Positions 43,844 to 57,056 of a stretch of DNA of 64,000 bases are shown here, piece after piece. Positions within the stretch are counted from its first letter, which is position 1; each line of letters starts with the position of its first letter. Below the pieces are notes generated by a model that was not told the DNA's origin, did not search any database, and saw only the letters and a program-made list of their open reading frames with translations. The DNA comes from Streptomyces sp. CC228A (GTDB lineage Bacteria; Actinomycetota; Actinomycetes; Streptomycetales; Streptomycetaceae): assembly GCF_021390935.1 (NCBI RefSeq), contig NZ_JAJPUI010000001.1:558001-622000 (forward strand), in the 5' to 3' direction. Made by a program: the position numbers and the translations under genes.

Positions 43844-44515
43844 TTGTCCCGCTTCGCGCTCATCAAGGCAGTGCTCGGCCCGGTCATGCGGCTGATGTTC
43901 CGGCCACAGGTGGAGGGCGCCGAGAACATCCCCGCGTCGGGGCCGGTGATCCTGGCGGGCAACCACCTCACCTTCATCGACTCGATGATCCTCCCCCTCG
44001 TCGTGGACCGCCAGGTGTGCTTCATCGGCAAGAACGAGTACGTCACCGGCAAGGGCCTCAAGGGGCGTCTCATGGCGTGGTTCTTCACCGGGGTCGGCAT
44101 GATCCCGGTGGACCGGGACGGCGCCGGCGCCGCGGTGGCGGCGCTGCACACCGGCCGCCGGGTGCTGGAGGAAGGCCGTATCTTCGGCATCTACCCGGAG
44201 GGCACCCGCTCCCCCGACGGCCGGCTCTACCGCGGCCGCACCGGCATCGCTCGGCTCACGCTGATGACGGGTGCGCCCGTGGTGCCGTTCGCGCTGATCG
44301 GCACGGACAAGCTGCAGCCGGGCGGCGCGGGGCTGCCGCGGCCGGGCCGGGTGACGGTGCGGTTCGGCGAGCCGATGGAGTTCTCCCGCTACGACGGCAT
44401 GGACCGCGACCGCTATGTGCTGCGCGCGGTGACGGACTCGGTGATGGCCGAGGTCATGCAGCTGTCCGGGCAGGAGTACGTGGACATGTACGCCACCAAG
44501 GCGAAGGCCGCGTAG
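43844..44515 (+). CDS. 1-acylglycerol-3-phosphate O-acyltransferase (PlsC-like)
   Basis: 223 residues from a TTG at 43844 with ggagga seven bases upstream. The acyltransferase motifs are NHLTFID (H-x4-D, near residue 41), EGTRSPDG (near residue 121) and PVVPFALIG. It should acylate lysophosphatidic acid or a related lysolipid at the membrane. The short N-terminal helix suggests peripheral attachment. It converges with the MFS efflux gene across a repeat-filled gap. Confidence 0.92.
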   Translation: MSRFALIKAVLGPVMRLMFRPQVEGAENIPASGPVILAGNHLTFIDSMILPLVVDRQVCFIGKNEYVTGKGLKGRLMAWFFTGVGMIPVDRDGAGAAVAALHTGRRVLEEGRIFGIYPEGTRSPDGRLYRGRTGIARLTLMTGAPVVPFALIGTDKLQPGGAGLPRPGRVTVRFGEPMEFSRYDGMDRDRYVLRAVTDSVMAEVMQLSGQEYVDMYATKAKAA

Positions 44516-44650
44516 CCGCGCGGTCGCGAAGGCAGGCAGGAGGGCCGCACCCCGTCCGTGGGGTGCGGCCCTCCGCGCGTACGGTCCGGCCCGGCCGCGG
44601 CTGTCCGATCTGGGAGCGGCGCCCGCGCCCGGGGCGTGGCCGGCCTGCCG

Positions 44651-44902
44651 GGGGCGCGTGCGGCCCGGCAGGGACGCGGGGACCGCCGAGGGGCCACGTA
44701 CGGCCCGACCGAGACACCGCACGCCCGCCGAAAGGCCACCTACCGCCCGACCGAGACACTGCACGCCCACCAAAGAGCCACCTACCGCCCGACCGGGACA
44801 CCGCACGCCGCCGAAGGGGCGCATACGGCCCGGCCGGGACACGGAGACCCCGCCGAAGGGGACGTACGGCCCGGCCGGGGCGTGTCGATCTCGGCCGGGG
44901 TG
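44651..44902. repeat. Six tandem 42-base repeats between convergent genes
   Basis: Units begin near 44651, 44693, 44735, 44777, 44819 and 44861; the last five are exactly 42 bases apart. The common core is gccac(g/c)tac(g/c)gcccgacc. It fills most of the 457 base gap after the acyltransferase gene. The period is a multiple of three, so several frames show 14-residue repeats, but no start codon, RBS or family supports a protein. No spacers are present, so it is not CRISPR. Confidence 0.85.
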
Positions 44903-44972
44903 CGTACGGTGCGGCAACGGTCGCCTGCCGTCCGCCTGCGGACGCGGCCGGGCCGCCCCGGGCGCGGGGGCG

Positions 44973-46529
44973 TCACGGGTGTTCGGCCGCGCCGCCCTCC
45001 AGCCGCTGGCCGCGCAGCAGGAACCAGGCCGCCACGGCCGTGGCCAGGAGGACGGCCGCCCCGACGCCGGCCGCGATGTGCAGGCCCGACACGAAGGCGT
45101 CCTGGGCCGCGGTGACGAGCGCGCCGGCGGAACGTTCCGGTAGGGCCGCCGCCGCCTCCACCGCGCCGCCCAGCGACTCGTGCGCCGCCGCCGCGACCGG
45201 CTCGGGCACGCCGTGGGGCGTGGGAAAGTCCCGGTAGACGCCGGTCACGATGGAGCCCAGCACTGCGATGCCGAGGGCCGCGCCCAGCTCGTACGCGGTC
45301 TCCGACACGGCGGAGGCGGCGCCCGCCTGCTCCTTGGGGACGCTGGACAGGATGACGTCGGCGGTGACGGTGAAGGCGAGCCCCGCGCCGATGCCGACGA
45401 CGAGCAGGGAGGCACCCAGCAGCGGGTAGCCCGTCTCGCGGCCGAGGGCCGTCAGGGCGGCCAGCGCGAGGCCGACCGCGGCGAGACCGCCGGACACGGC
45501 GGACCGTACGGAGAACCGCCGGGCCACGAAGCCCGCGACGAGTCCGGCACCGATCGCGCCGAGCGCGGCGGGCAGCTCCGCGAGGCCGGCCTGCAGGGGG
45601 CTGCGGCCCTGGACGAGCTGGAGGAACTGGGACAGGAAGAAGATCAGTCCCGCAAGGCCCAGGATCGTCAGCAGGTCGGCGAGGACGGCGGCCGAGAAAC
45701 CGCGGTGCTGGAACAACCGCATGTCCAGCAGCGGCGCGTCGAGCCTGAGCTGCCTGCGCACGAACCAGGCCAGCCCCGCGGCGCCGACGACCCCGGCCAC
45801 CGCGGCGTCCAGGTGCAGTCCGTGCGCGGCCGTCTCCTTCACCGCGTACACGACGCCGATCATGCCGACGAGGGAACCGGCGACGCTCGGCAGGTCCCAG
45901 GGGCCGGGCGCGGGGTTCTTCGACTCGGGGATCAGCCGGAGGCCGACGACGACGAGGACGGCCATCACCGGCAGGTTGATGAGGAAGACCGAGCCCCACC
46001 AGAAGTGCTCCAGCAGGGCGCCGCCGACGAGCGGGCCGACGGCCGCGCCCGCCGACGCCGTGGCAGCCCAGATGCCGATGGCGAGGCTGCGCTCGCGCGG
46101 GTCGTGGAAGAGGTTGCGGATGAGCGCCAGCGTCGACGGCATGAGGGTCGCGCCCGCGACGCCGAGCAGGGCCCGGGCGACGATCATCATCTCGGGGCTG
46201 GTGGCGTACGCGTTCAGCACGGACACCGCGCCGAACGCGGTCGCGCCGACGAGGAGCAGCTTCTTGCGCCCGATGCGGTCGCCCAGGCTTCCCATCGAGA
46301 CCAGCAGACCGGCGATCACGAAGGAGTAGACGTCGCCGATCCACAGCAGCTGGGTGCCGGACGGCTTGAGGTCCTCGCTCAGGAACGGGGTCGCGAGGCC
46401 GAGGACGGTGGCGTCGACGGCGACGAGGAGGACGGCGAAGACGAGGACGGCGAGCGCGAGCCACCGCCCCGGCCGCCGGGCGGTCGCCTCGCCGCCCTCG
46501 GCGTGCTCTACGGTTCGGGTGCCGGTCAC
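44973..46529 (-). CDS. MFS drug/proton antiporter, DHA2 (14-helix) family
   Basis: 518 residues with fourteen predicted helices. It has the family sequences DATVLGLATPFLSEDLKPSG, GSLGDRIGRKKLLL (motif A) and GPLVGGALLEHFWWGSVFLI (motif C-like). The acidic residue in the first helix after DAT is typical of the proton-coupled exporters. Its ATG overlaps the TetR stop codon by four bases. The TetR gene is upstream in the same direction, so the pair probably forms a regulated efflux operon. Substrate is unknown. Confidence 0.93.
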   Translation of the reverse strand: MTGTRTVEHAEGGEATARRPGRWLALAVLVFAVLLVAVDATVLGLATPFLSEDLKPSGTQLLWIGDVYSFVIAGLLVSMGSLGDRIGRKKLLLVGATAFGAVSVLNAYATSPEMMIVARALLGVAGATLMPSTLALIRNLFHDPRERSLAIGIWAATASAGAAVGPLVGGALLEHFWWGSVFLINLPVMAVLVVVGLRLIPESKNPAPGPWDLPSVAGSLVGMIGVVYAVKETAAHGLHLDAAVAGVVGAAGLAWFVRRQLRLDAPLLDMRLFQHRGFSAAVLADLLTILGLAGLIFFLSQFLQLVQGRSPLQAGLAELPAALGAIGAGLVAGFVARRFSVRSAVSGGLAAVGLALAALTALGRETGYPLLGASLLVVGIGAGLAFTVTADVILSSVPKEQAGAASAVSETAYELGAALGIAVLGSIVTGVYRDFPTPHGVPEPVAAAAHESLGGAVEAAAALPERSAGALVTAAQDAFVSGLHIAAGVGAAVLLATAVAAWFLLRGQRLEGGAAEHP

Positions 46530-47080
46530 TGGTCCACACTCCTGCGTCGTGCTCCGCCGAGCAGCAGCTCGACGATCATGTACTGGAAGTCCTTGGCGGC
46601 GACCCGGCCGTCCTGCACGGCCCAGGCGCAGGTGCCGACGAGCCCGTAGAGCGCCTCGGTGAGCCAGGCGGGCGTCAGGTCGATCCGGAACTCGCCGCGT
46701 TCCTGGCCGCGCCGGAACAGCGCGGAGACCCGCGCGTCGAGCCGGGCCCAGCCTTCGTTGACCTGGTCGCCCTCGAACAGCTGGTTCTCGGTGACGAGGA
46801 ACGACAGCAGTCCGGCGACGGGCTCCACCCCGGCGACCAGCCGCCGCAGCGCGTCCTCCGCGCCGCCCTCGTCGAGCGCGGCCGCGTCGAGCGCCGCCTC
46901 GAACTCCTGGATGCCGAGCTCCTCCAGCGCCCTGACCAGCGCGTCCCGCCCGGCGAAGTGCCGGTGCAGGGTGGCGCGCCCGATGCCCGCGGCGCGTGCG
47001 ACCTCGTCCATGGTGGCGGTCGACTTGCGGGAGAGCAGGGCGGCGGCGGTGCGGAGCACCTGGTCACGGTCAACACTCAT
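46526..47080 (-). CDS. TetR-family repressor of the efflux pump
   Basis: 184 residues. The helix-turn-helix is STATMDEVARAAGIGRATLH followed by RHFAGRDALVRAL, about residues 20-55. The ligand-binding domain ends EALYGLVGTCAWAVQDGR. It overlaps the MFS gene by four bases and has a palindromic operator in its own upstream region, so autoregulation is very likely, with the efflux substrate or a related compound as inducer. Confidence 0.93.
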   Translation of the reverse strand: MSVDRDQVLRTAAALLSRKSTATMDEVARAAGIGRATLHRHFAGRDALVRALEELGIQEFEAALDAAALDEGGAEDALRRLVAGVEPVAGLLSFLVTENQLFEGDQVNEGWARLDARVSALFRRGQERGEFRIDLTPAWLTEALYGLVGTCAWAVQDGRVAAKDFQYMIVELLLGGARRRSVDQ

Positions 47081-47117
47081 GAGACAACCATACCCCTATT
47101 GAGACAGCAATGTCTCA
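47080..47117 (-). promoter_or_regulatory. TetR operator: perfect TGAGACA/TGTCTCA palindrome plus a further half-site
   Basis: TGAGACA-gcaa-TGTCTCA at 47100-47117 is a perfect 7+7 inverted repeat. A third tgagaca half-site begins at 47080, overlapping the TetR start codon. On the coding strand, gtatgg and similar sequence near 47088-47093 may be the -10. The arrangement fits an autoregulatory TetR site. Confidence 0.8.
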
Positions 47118-47166
47118 CCTGAAAGGTGATCGACTCACTGTTTGGGTCGGAAGGGAGCAGGTGCGC

Positions 47167-47679
47167 ATGCCGGAGAAACCCTTGCTGCTGCTGGACGTCG
47201 ACGGACCGCTGAACCCCTACGCGGCGCAGGCGCAGCGCCGCCCCGCGGGATACGGGACGCATCGCATGCGGCCCGAGGGGTGGAGCACCGGACGGCCGCT
47301 GCGGGTGTGGCTGAACCCGGACCACGGCACGGAGCTGCGCGCGCTGGCCGAGGCGTACGAACTGGTGTGGGCGACCACATGGAAGGGCGAGGCCAACACG
47401 TGGATAGGCCCGCGGTTGGGGCTGCCCGGGCTGCCCTTCGTCGACTGGCCGGCGATGCACGGCCGGGCGCCCGCCGGGACCTTCTGGAAGACGCAGTACC
47501 TACTGGAGTACGCGGCCGGGCGACCCTTCGCCTGGGTGGACGACGACATCACGGTGTACGACAGGGAGTACGTCGGGCAGCGGCACCTGGCCGCCGCGCT
47601 GCTCCTCCGCGTCGATCCCCGGATCGGGCTGGCCCGGCAGGACTTCGACGCGCTGCACGCGTGGGCGGCGGCGCTGTAG
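47167..47679 (+). CDS. HAD-like hydrolase family protein
   Basis: 170 residues from the ATG at 47167 (MPEKPLLLLDVDGPLNPYAA). The first motif DVDGPLNP is like the DxDG motif I of the HAD superfamily. A second region, VWATTWKGEANTW, is in the place of motif II, and AWVDDDITVYD provides the acidic pair of motif IV. It is close to the actinobacterial secreted-domain or HAD proteins of unknown role. The gggag Shine-Dalgarno gives nine-base spacing to 47167; the GTG at 47161 is possible. Its upstream region holds the TetR operator, so it could also be controlled by it. Confidence 0.8.
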   Translation: MPEKPLLLLDVDGPLNPYAAQAQRRPAGYGTHRMRPEGWSTGRPLRVWLNPDHGTELRALAEAYELVWATTWKGEANTWIGPRLGLPGLPFVDWPAMHGRAPAGTFWKTQYLLEYAAGRPFAWVDDDITVYDREYVGQRHLAAALLLRVDPRIGLARQDFDALHAWAAAL

Positions 47680-47838
47680 CGGCTGGGGCGCCCCGCGCAG
47701 GAGGCGCATGCGGCCGCGTCCGGACCGTGGCGCGGGCGGTCCGCCCGTGCGCGCGTGAGGCCATGGGCGCCGGCGGAGGAGGGCCGGTGCGCCGGGACGC
47801 CGGCGGCACCGGCCGGGTGCCGGAACCGGGGAGGCGGC

Positions 47839-47870
47839 GGTGCCCGCAGTGCTGCTGCACCACGGGCACC
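47839..47870 (-). terminator. Hairpin after argH
   Basis: ggtgcccg (47839-47846) pairs with cgggcacc (47863-47870) across 16 bases. It lies just past the argH stop codon at 47896, between converging genes. Moderate support. Confidence 0.5.
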
Positions 47871-47895
47871 ACCGCCTTCGTCCGCGCGGGAGGCG

Positions 47896-50305
<2,410 letters not shown>

Positions 50306-50332
50306 GGCGCCGCCGCGCATACGGTCGGGCCC

Positions 50333-50996
50333 ATGCGCCGCCGCCACGCCCTCGCCACCGCCGCCCTGCTCCTCCTTCCCACCGCGGGCCTCTCCCCGCC
50401 CACGCCGCGCCCCCGGGCGGCAGCTCATCACGGCCGAGGCCCCGCACGCCGGGGCGACCAGCGGCACGGTGAGCTGGTGGGAGCGGCGCGGCGGGTGGGG
50501 CCGGTGGGTCCGCGTCGGCTCGGCACCGGCGCGCTTCGGATCGGGCGGCCTGGTGGCGGGCGAGCAGCGTGAGCAGGGCACGTCGACGACCCCGACGGGG
50601 GTGTACGGGCTCCCGTACGCGTTCGGCATCGAGCCTGCTCCGCGCGGCACGTCCTACCCGTACCGCCGGGTGCGCGCGGACTCGTGGTGGTGCCAGGACA
50701 ACGCGTCGGCGTCGTACAACCGCTGGGTGGAGCCGCTGCCGGCCGACTGCCGGGCGGACGAGGCCGAACACCTCGTCACCTACACGGAGCAGTACGCCTA
50801 CGGGCTGGTCGTCGCCTTCAACTACGACCGCCCGGTGCGGGGGCGGGGGGCCGGCATCTTCCTGCACGTCCACGGCAAGGGCGCCACGGCGGGCTGCGTG
50901 TCGGTGCCGAGGGAGGCGATGGTACGGATCCTGCGGTGGGTGCGGAAGGACGAGCGCCCCCGCATCGAGATCCGCACGGCGCAGCGGGAGAGGTGA
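50333..50996 (+). pseudogene. L,D-transpeptidase (YkuD-like) with signal peptide, one frame break
   Basis: The ATG at 50333 gives MRRRHALATAALLLLPTAGL, a Sec signal peptide. Soon after, the frame is broken at the 5-C run 50410-50414; moving by one base gives GRQLITAEAPHAGATSGTVS and the catalytic region HVHGKGATAGCVSVPREAM, with the His and Cys of YkuD. The total of 664 bases is 3n+1. The protein would form or remodel 3-3 peptidoglycan cross-links outside the membrane. It is typed as broken because the sequence is; a base error is the likely cause. Confidence 0.8.
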
Positions 50997-51058
50997 CGGG
51001 GCGTCCGATGCGGCGCGGGGTCAGACCCGGACGCGCCCCTTGGACGTGCCCGGGTAGC

Positions 51059-51250
51059 GGCTGACGGGCCGCCGCCCACTGGGCGCACCAAGGGGCCCGG
51101 CCGACGAGCTGCCACCCCGCCCCGGCGCTCCCGGGGTCCCGGCTGACGGGCTGCCGCCCCATCCGGCGCACGGCGGGTGCCCGGCTGGCGAACCGCCGCC
51201 CCATCCCGCGCACGGCGGGTGCCCGGCTGACGGGCTGCCGCCGCTCCCCC
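51059..51250. repeat. Five tandem ~42-base repeats between convergent genes
   Basis: Units begin at 51059, 51099, 51141, 51183 and 51225 (spacings 40, 42, 42, 42), each starting gg(c)(t/c)gacgggctgccgcccc. The array fills the 353-base gap between the L,D-transpeptidase and argR. Frames across it read 14-residue repeats but show no start, RBS or family match. Confidence 0.85.
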
Positions 51251-51349
51251 CGGCCGCGGGGCCTGCCGGTGCGGTGAAGGCTCCTTGCGCCGCGGGCGGG
51301 ACGCCGGTGTCCCGCCGCGCCGCCGCCGCGTCCCCTTGCGGGCGGCGCC

Positions 51350-51904
51350 TCAGCGGTCCCGTTCGGCGAGGCGCAGGAGGTGGTCGGCCAGGGCCTGGCC
51401 GCCCTCGGGCTCGCGGGAGATGAGCAGGAGGGTGTCGTCGCCGGCGATGGTGCCGAGGATGTCGTGCAGCTCGGCCTGGTCGATGGCGGAGGCCAGGAAC
51501 TGGGCGGCGCCCGGCGGCGTGCGCAGGACCACCAGGTTCGCCGACGCCTCGGCGGAGATGAGGAGTTCGCCCGAGAGGCGCCGCATGCGCTCCTCCTTGG
51601 CAGACTCGCCGAGCGGCGCCTGCGGGGTGCGGAAACCGCCCTCGCTGGGCACCGCGTAGATGAGTTCGCCGCCGGTGTTGCGGATCTTCACCGCGCCGAG
51701 TTCGTCGAGGTCGCGCGAGAGCGTCGCCTGGGTGACGCTCAGCCCGTCGTCCGCGAGGAGCTTCGCCAGCTGGCTCTGGGAGCGCACCGGCTGCCGGTTG
51801 AGGATGTCCACGATCCGGCGGTGGCGTGCCGTGCGGGTGTGGGGCACGGCGGGTCCGCCCTGCCCGTTGGACCCGCCCTGCCCGTAGTCGTGCGCCTCGG
51901 TCAT
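51350..51904 (-). CDS. argR: Arginine repressor
   Basis: 184 residues. The N-terminal winged helix is [20 protein letters not shown] followed by [11 protein letters not shown], and the C-terminal oligomerisation and arginine-binding domain has SAIDQAEL and [12 protein letters not shown]. Its arginine-dependent binding to ARG boxes should control argC and argH here. The ATG at 51904 follows argD by seven bases; the frame stays open further but overlaps argD. The protein has a 20-residue Gly/Gln-rich N-terminal lead. Confidence 0.96.
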   Translation of the reverse strand: MTEAHDYGQGGSNGQGGPAVPHTRTARHRRIVDILNRQPVRSQSQLAKLLADDGLSVTQATLSRDLDELGAVKIRNTGGELIYAVPSEGGFRTPQAPLGESAKEERMRRLSGELLISAEASANLVVLRTPPGAAQFLASAIDQAELHDILGTIAGDDTLLLISREPEGGQALADHLLRLAERDR

Positions 51905-51911
51905 CGCTGTG

Positions 51912-53111
51912 TCATTCTCCGGCTCGTGTCTCCCCGTGGGCGTGGTCCAGGGCGCCCGGCAGTGCCTGGAGGAAGGCGTCCACGTCGTCGTCACCGATGA
52001 TCAGCGGGGGCATGATCCGTACGACGTCGGGGGCCGGTGCGTTCACCAGGAGGCCGGCGTCCTGAGCCGCCTGCTGCACCTGTGCGGCGAGCGGCTCCGT
52101 GAGCACGATACCCAGCAGCAGTCCGGCGCCGCGGACGTGGGAGACCAACGGGTGGCCGAGGGCCTCGACGCCTTCGCGGAGCCGCTCCCCGAGACGCTTC
52201 ACGCGGTCGAGGGCGCCGTCCGCGGCCAGCGTGTCCAGCACGGCCAGCCCGGCGGCGCACGCCACCGGGTTGCCGCCGAAGGTGGTGCCGTGGTGTCCGG
52301 GCTTCAGCAGGTCGGCCGCCTCCCCGAAAGCGAGGAGCGCGCCGAGCGGAAGACCGCCGCCCAGGCCCTTGGCGAGGGTGACGACGTCCGGCTCGACCCC
52401 TTCGGCCTGGTGCGCGAACCAGTGGCCGCAGCGCCCGACTCCGGTCTGGACCTCGTCGAGCACGAGGAGCGTGCCGGTGGCCCGGGTGATCTCCCTGACG
52501 GACCGCAGGTAGCCCTCGGAGTGCGGCACGACCACGCCGTTCTCGCCCTGGACGGGCTCGACGATGACAAAGGCGGTGTCGGTGGTGACGGCGGCGCGCA
52601 GCGCTTCGGCGTCCCCGTACGGGACGTGGGTGACGTCCCCGGGCAGCGGCAGGAACGGCTGCTGCTTGGCGGGCTGGCCGGTCAGGGCCAGCGCGCCCAT
52701 CGTGCGGCCGTGGAAGCCTCCGTCGGTGGCCACCATGTGCGTGCGGCCCGTCAGCCGGCCGAGCTTGAAGGCGGCTTCGTTGGCCTCGGCGCCCGAGTTG
52801 CAGAAGAAGACCCGGCCGGGGCGGCCCGCGAGCTGCAGCAGGCGCTCGGCGAGGGCGACGGGAGGCGGCGCGATGAACAGGTTGGAGACGTGGGAGAGCG
52901 ACGCGATCTGCTCGGAGACCGCCCGCACGACCGCGGGATGGGCGTGGCCCAGGGCGTTCACGGCGATGCCGCCGACGAAGTCGAGGTACCGCTTGCCGTC
53001 GGCGTCCCACACGTACGCCCCGGCACCGCGGACCAGGGGCAGGCGGGGCGTGCCGTAGTTGTCCGCCATGGCGGACTGCCAGCGCCGGGTGAGTTCCTCG
53101 TTCGCGCTCAC
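51912..53111 (-). CDS. argD: Acetylornithine aminotransferase
   Basis: 399 residues, class III PLP aminotransferase. [17 protein letters not shown] and the PLP lysine in [16 protein letters not shown] near residue 247 are in place; [15 protein letters not shown] gives the cofactor-binding aspartate. It converts N-acetylglutamate semialdehyde to N-acetylornithine. The GTG/ATG start at 53111 overlaps argB by four bases. Fourth gene of argC-J-B-D-R. Confidence 0.96.
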   Translation of the reverse strand: MSANEELTRRWQSAMADNYGTPRLPLVRGAGAYVWDADGKRYLDFVGGIAVNALGHAHPAVVRAVSEQIASLSHVSNLFIAPPPVALAERLLQLAGRPGRVFFCNSGAEANEAAFKLGRLTGRTHMVATDGGFHGRTMGALALTGQPAKQQPFLPLPGDVTHVPYGDAEALRAAVTTDTAFVIVEPVQGENGVVVPHSEGYLRSVREITRATGTLLVLDEVQTGVGRCGHWFAHQAEGVEPDVVTLAKGLGGGLPLGALLAFGEAADLLKPGHHGTTFGGNPVACAAGLAVLDTLAADGALDRVKRLGERLREGVEALGHPLVSHVRGAGLLLGIVLTEPLAAQVQQAAQDAGLLVNAPAPDVVRIMPPLIIGDDDVDAFLQALPGALDHAHGETRAGE

Positions 53112-54016
53112 GGGGTGACCCCTTCGGTGTCGGGCACGACCATCGTGCCGATGCCCTCGTCGGTGAAGATCTCCAGCAGGATGGAGTGCTGGACGCGGCC
53201 GTCGATGACGCGGGCGGTGTGCACGCCGTTGCGTACGGCGTGCAGGCAGCCCTCCATCTTGGGGACCATGCCGCTGGACAGCTCGGGGAGAAGCTTTTCG
53301 AGTTCGGTGGCGGTGAGGCGGCTGATGACCTCGTCGCTGTTCGGCCAGTCCTCGTAGAGGCCCTCGACGTCGGTGAGGACCATCAGGGTCTCGGCGCCCA
53401 GTGCCGCGGCGAGCGCCGCGGCCGCCGTGTCGGCGTTGACGTTGTAGACGTGCCCGTCGTCCTGCGAGCGGGCGATCGACGAGACGACCGGGATGCGGCC
53501 GTCGGCGAGGAGCGCCTCGATCGCGCCGGTGTCGAGCGCGGTGATCTCGCCGACCCGGCCGATGTCGACCTGCTCGCCGTCGATGCGCGGCCGGTGCCGG
53601 GTGGCGGTGATCGTGTGGGCGTCCTCGCCGGTGAGGCCGACGGCCAGCGGGCCGTGCTGGTTGAGCAGCCCGACGAGTTCGCGCTGCACCTGGCCGGCGA
53701 GGACCATCCGTACGACGTCCATCGCGTCCTCGGTGGTGACGCGGAGGCCCGCCTTGAACTCGCTGACGATGCCGTGCCGGTCGAGGGCGGCGCTGATCTG
53801 CGGGCCGCCGCCGTGGACCACGACGGGCCTCAGGCCGGCGTGCCGCAGGAACACGACGTCCTGCGCGAAAGCGGCCTTCAGTTCGTCGTCGACCATGGCG
53901 TTGCCGCCGAACTTGATGACGACGGTCTTGCCGTGGTGGCGGGTGAGCCAGGGCAGCGCCTCGATGAGGATCTGGGCCTTGGGGAGCGCGGTGTGCTTCC
54001 GCGTGGCGTGGGTCAT
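53108..54016 (-). CDS. argB: Acetylglutamate kinase
   Basis: 302 residues. The amino-acid kinase motifs [13 protein letters not shown] (near residue 34), [11 protein letters not shown] and [20 protein letters not shown] are complete. It phosphorylates N-acetylglutamate and is usually the feedback-inhibited step where ArgJ recycles acetyl groups. The N-terminal extension [17 protein letters not shown] fits the arginine-sensitive kinases. It overlaps argJ by four bases. Confidence 0.96.
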   Translation of the reverse strand: MTHATRKHTALPKAQILIEALPWLTRHHGKTVVIKFGGNAMVDDELKAAFAQDVVFLRHAGLRPVVVHGGGPQISAALDRHGIVSEFKAGLRVTTEDAMDVVRMVLAGQVQRELVGLLNQHGPLAVGLTGEDAHTITATRHRPRIDGEQVDIGRVGEITALDTGAIEALLADGRIPVVSSIARSQDDGHVYNVNADTAAAALAAALGAETLMVLTDVEGLYEDWPNSDEVISRLTATELEKLLPELSSGMVPKMEGCLHAVRNGVHTARVIDGRVQHSILLEIFTDEGIGTMVVPDTEGVTP

Positions 54017-55164
54017 GACGAGTAGGCGCTGTTCTCGTGGACGTAGTCGGCGGTCAGGTCGTTGGTCCAGATGACGGCGGAGGCGTCCCCCGCGGCGAGG
54101 TCGGCGGTGATGCGCACCTCGCGGTAGCGCATGTCGACGAGGTCGCGGTCCTCTCCGACGGAGCCGTTCCGGCAGACCCAGACGCCGTTGATGGCGACGT
54201 TCAGCCGGTCGGGCTCGAAGGCGGCGGAGGTGGTGCCGATCGCGGACAGCACCCGGCCCCAGTTGGGGTCCTCGCCGTGGATGGCGCACTTGAGGAGGTT
54301 GTTGCGGGCGATGGACCGGCCCACCTCGACGGCGTCGTCCTCGGTGGCGGCGTTGACCACCTCCACCTTGATCTCCTTGCTGGCGCCCTCGGCGTCACCG
54401 ATGAGCCGGCGGCCCAGGTCGTCGCACACCTCGCGCACCGCCTCGGCGAAGTCGTCGTACGCGGGCGTGGTGCCGGAGGCGCCGGAGGCGAGCAGCAGCA
54501 CGGTGTCGTTGGTGGACATGCAGCCGTCGGAGTCGACCCGGTCGAAGGTGACGCGGGTGGCGCCGCGCAGCGCCCTGTCGAGGTCCGGCGCGGCGACGTC
54601 CGCGTCGGTGGTGAGGACGACCAGCATGGTGGCGAGGCCGGGGGCGAGCATGCCGGCGCCCTTCGCCATGCCTCCGACGGTCCAGCCGTCCCGGGAGGCG
54701 ACGGCCGTCTTGTGGACGGTGTCGGTGGTCTTGATGGCGATGGCGGCCTTCTCGCCGCCGTGCTCGGACAGTTCGGCGGCGGCCTTCTCCACGCCCGGGA
54801 GGAGCTTGTCCATGGGGAGCAGCACCCCGATGAGGCCGGTGGAGCAGACGGCGACCTCGCCGGCGCCGACGTCCAGCACCTCGGCGGCCTTCTCGGCGGT
54901 GGCGTGGGTGTCCTGGAAGCCCCGGGGGCCGGTGCAGGCGTTGGCACCGCCCGAGTTGAGGACGACGGCGGACAGCTCGCCGCTCTTCAAGACCTGCTCG
55001 GACCACTGGACGGGAGCGGCCTTCACGCGGTTGGAGGTGAAGACGCCCGCGGCGGCGCGGCGCGGACCGGTGTTGACCACGAGGGCCAGGTCCGGGTTGC
55101 CGTTCTCCTTGATTCCGGCGGCGATGCCCGCCGCCGTGAACCCCTTGGCTGCCGTGACGCTCAC
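54013..55164 (-). CDS. argJ: Glutamate N-acetyltransferase / ornithine acetyltransferase
   Basis: 383 residues. The self-cleaving region is [17 protein letters not shown], with the Ala-Thr pair near residue 180; the new N-terminal threonine is the nucleophile. [10 protein letters not shown] and the C-terminal region [17 protein letters not shown] are typical. It recycles the acetyl group from N-acetylornithine to glutamate. Located between argC and argB. Whether it is bifunctional with acetyl-CoA cannot be read from the sequence. Confidence 0.95.
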   Translation of the reverse strand: MSVTAAKGFTAAGIAAGIKENGNPDLALVVNTGPRRAAAGVFTSNRVKAAPVQWSEQVLKSGELSAVVLNSGGANACTGPRGFQDTHATAEKAAEVLDVGAGEVAVCSTGLIGVLLPMDKLLPGVEKAAAELSEHGGEKAAIAIKTTDTVHKTAVASRDGWTVGGMAKGAGMLAPGLATMLVVLTTDADVAAPDLDRALRGATRVTFDRVDSDGCMSTNDTVLLLASGASGTTPAYDDFAEAVREVCDDLGRRLIGDAEGASKEIKVEVVNAATEDDAVEVGRSIARNNLLKCAIHGEDPNWGRVLSAIGTTSAAFEPDRLNVAINGVWVCRNGSVGEDRDLVDMRYREVRITADLAAGDASAVIWTNDLTADYVHENSAYSS

Positions 55165-55252
55165 TGTCCTTCTCCGTTCGCTTCTCCGCCCGCGCAGCGC
55201 GCCGGTGCGGGCATCGTCGTCGTCTGCAGGCCGGTGGCTGCGTGTGCGAGGC

Positions 55253-56335
<1,083 letters not shown>

Positions 56336-56854
56336 AGGGGTGCGGTGTTCGTGATCTTGCGGTGGTGCGCGTCGGTGAGCGGGTTCCCAAGCCGGCCCGT
56401 GAGCGGTGCAGCCGGCCCGAGTGAGTGCCCCGGACCGGCCCGCGAGGGCTCAGCCGCGAGCTGCCGAGCCCTCGGACCCTGCCGGCGTGCCGTCGCGCGT
56501 GGCTTCCCAGCGCGGCCGACCGAACCGCTCATGCGCCGGCTGGAGCACTCAGCCCCCAGCGCGGCCGGCGCGCTGCGGTCGGGAGGCGCTCCGCGAGCGG
56601 ACGCCGAGCCGGAGCCGACGGACCGGCGGTGCGGCCGGAGGGTGAGCGCCGCGGTACAGCGACCGCGTACGGAAGCCACGCAGGCGGGGTTCCGGCTTCC
56701 CTGGCCGGGGCACGGCGGCGCTGGCGGGCATTGGGGGCACCGCGCCGTCTCCGGGCCCCGAAGCGGCGGTCTCCCGGGGGCCGCAGCGGCCTGGAGGGCA
56801 GCCGGTCCGCTCCCGGGAAGGCACCGGCGGGGTGGAGAGTCCCGGCGGGTCCGG
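56336..56854. other. 519-base gene-free region upstream of argC
   Basis: G/C-rich, no frame with credible coding character, no strong hairpin. It carries the upstream side of the argC promoter and ends at a small membrane protein gene. Confidence 0.4.
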
Positions 56855-57004
56855 TCAGGTCAGCAGCAGGGCCAGGCCGGCAGCCAGCGCCGTGGCCGCG
56901 AGGGCCGCGAGCAGGACGAGGGTGCGCGTGCCCGCGCCGCGCAGGCGGAGGGCGAGGGCCAGCGGGCCGAAAGGCGCGGGCTTGCGGCGGTCCGAGTCGG
57001 TCAT
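56855..57004 (-). CDS. Small C-terminal-anchored membrane peptide
   Basis: 49 residues from the ATG at 57004, with aaggag seven bases upstream: MTDSDRRKPAPFGPLALALR then LRGAGTRTLVLLAALAATAL and a final LLLT. One helix spans about residues 27-48. It is the third gene after the ECF sigma factor and the four-helix protein, in the same direction with a 52-base gap. No family is recognised. Confidence 0.65.
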   Translation of the reverse strand: MTDSDRRKPAPFGPLALALRLRGAGTRTLVLLAALAATALAAGLALLLT

Positions 57005-57056
57005 GTCGGTCTCCTTGTCGTGGATGCCGGGGCGCCGGGTCGCCCCCGGACGTGTG

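Noticed and set aside
44651-44902. CRISPR array
   Set aside because: The units are contiguous and degenerate, with no unique spacers and no cas genes.
44454-45115. Proteins encoded by the 42-base repeats (both strands)
   Set aside because: Frames are open only because the repeat period is a multiple of three; there is no ribosome binding site or family resemblance.
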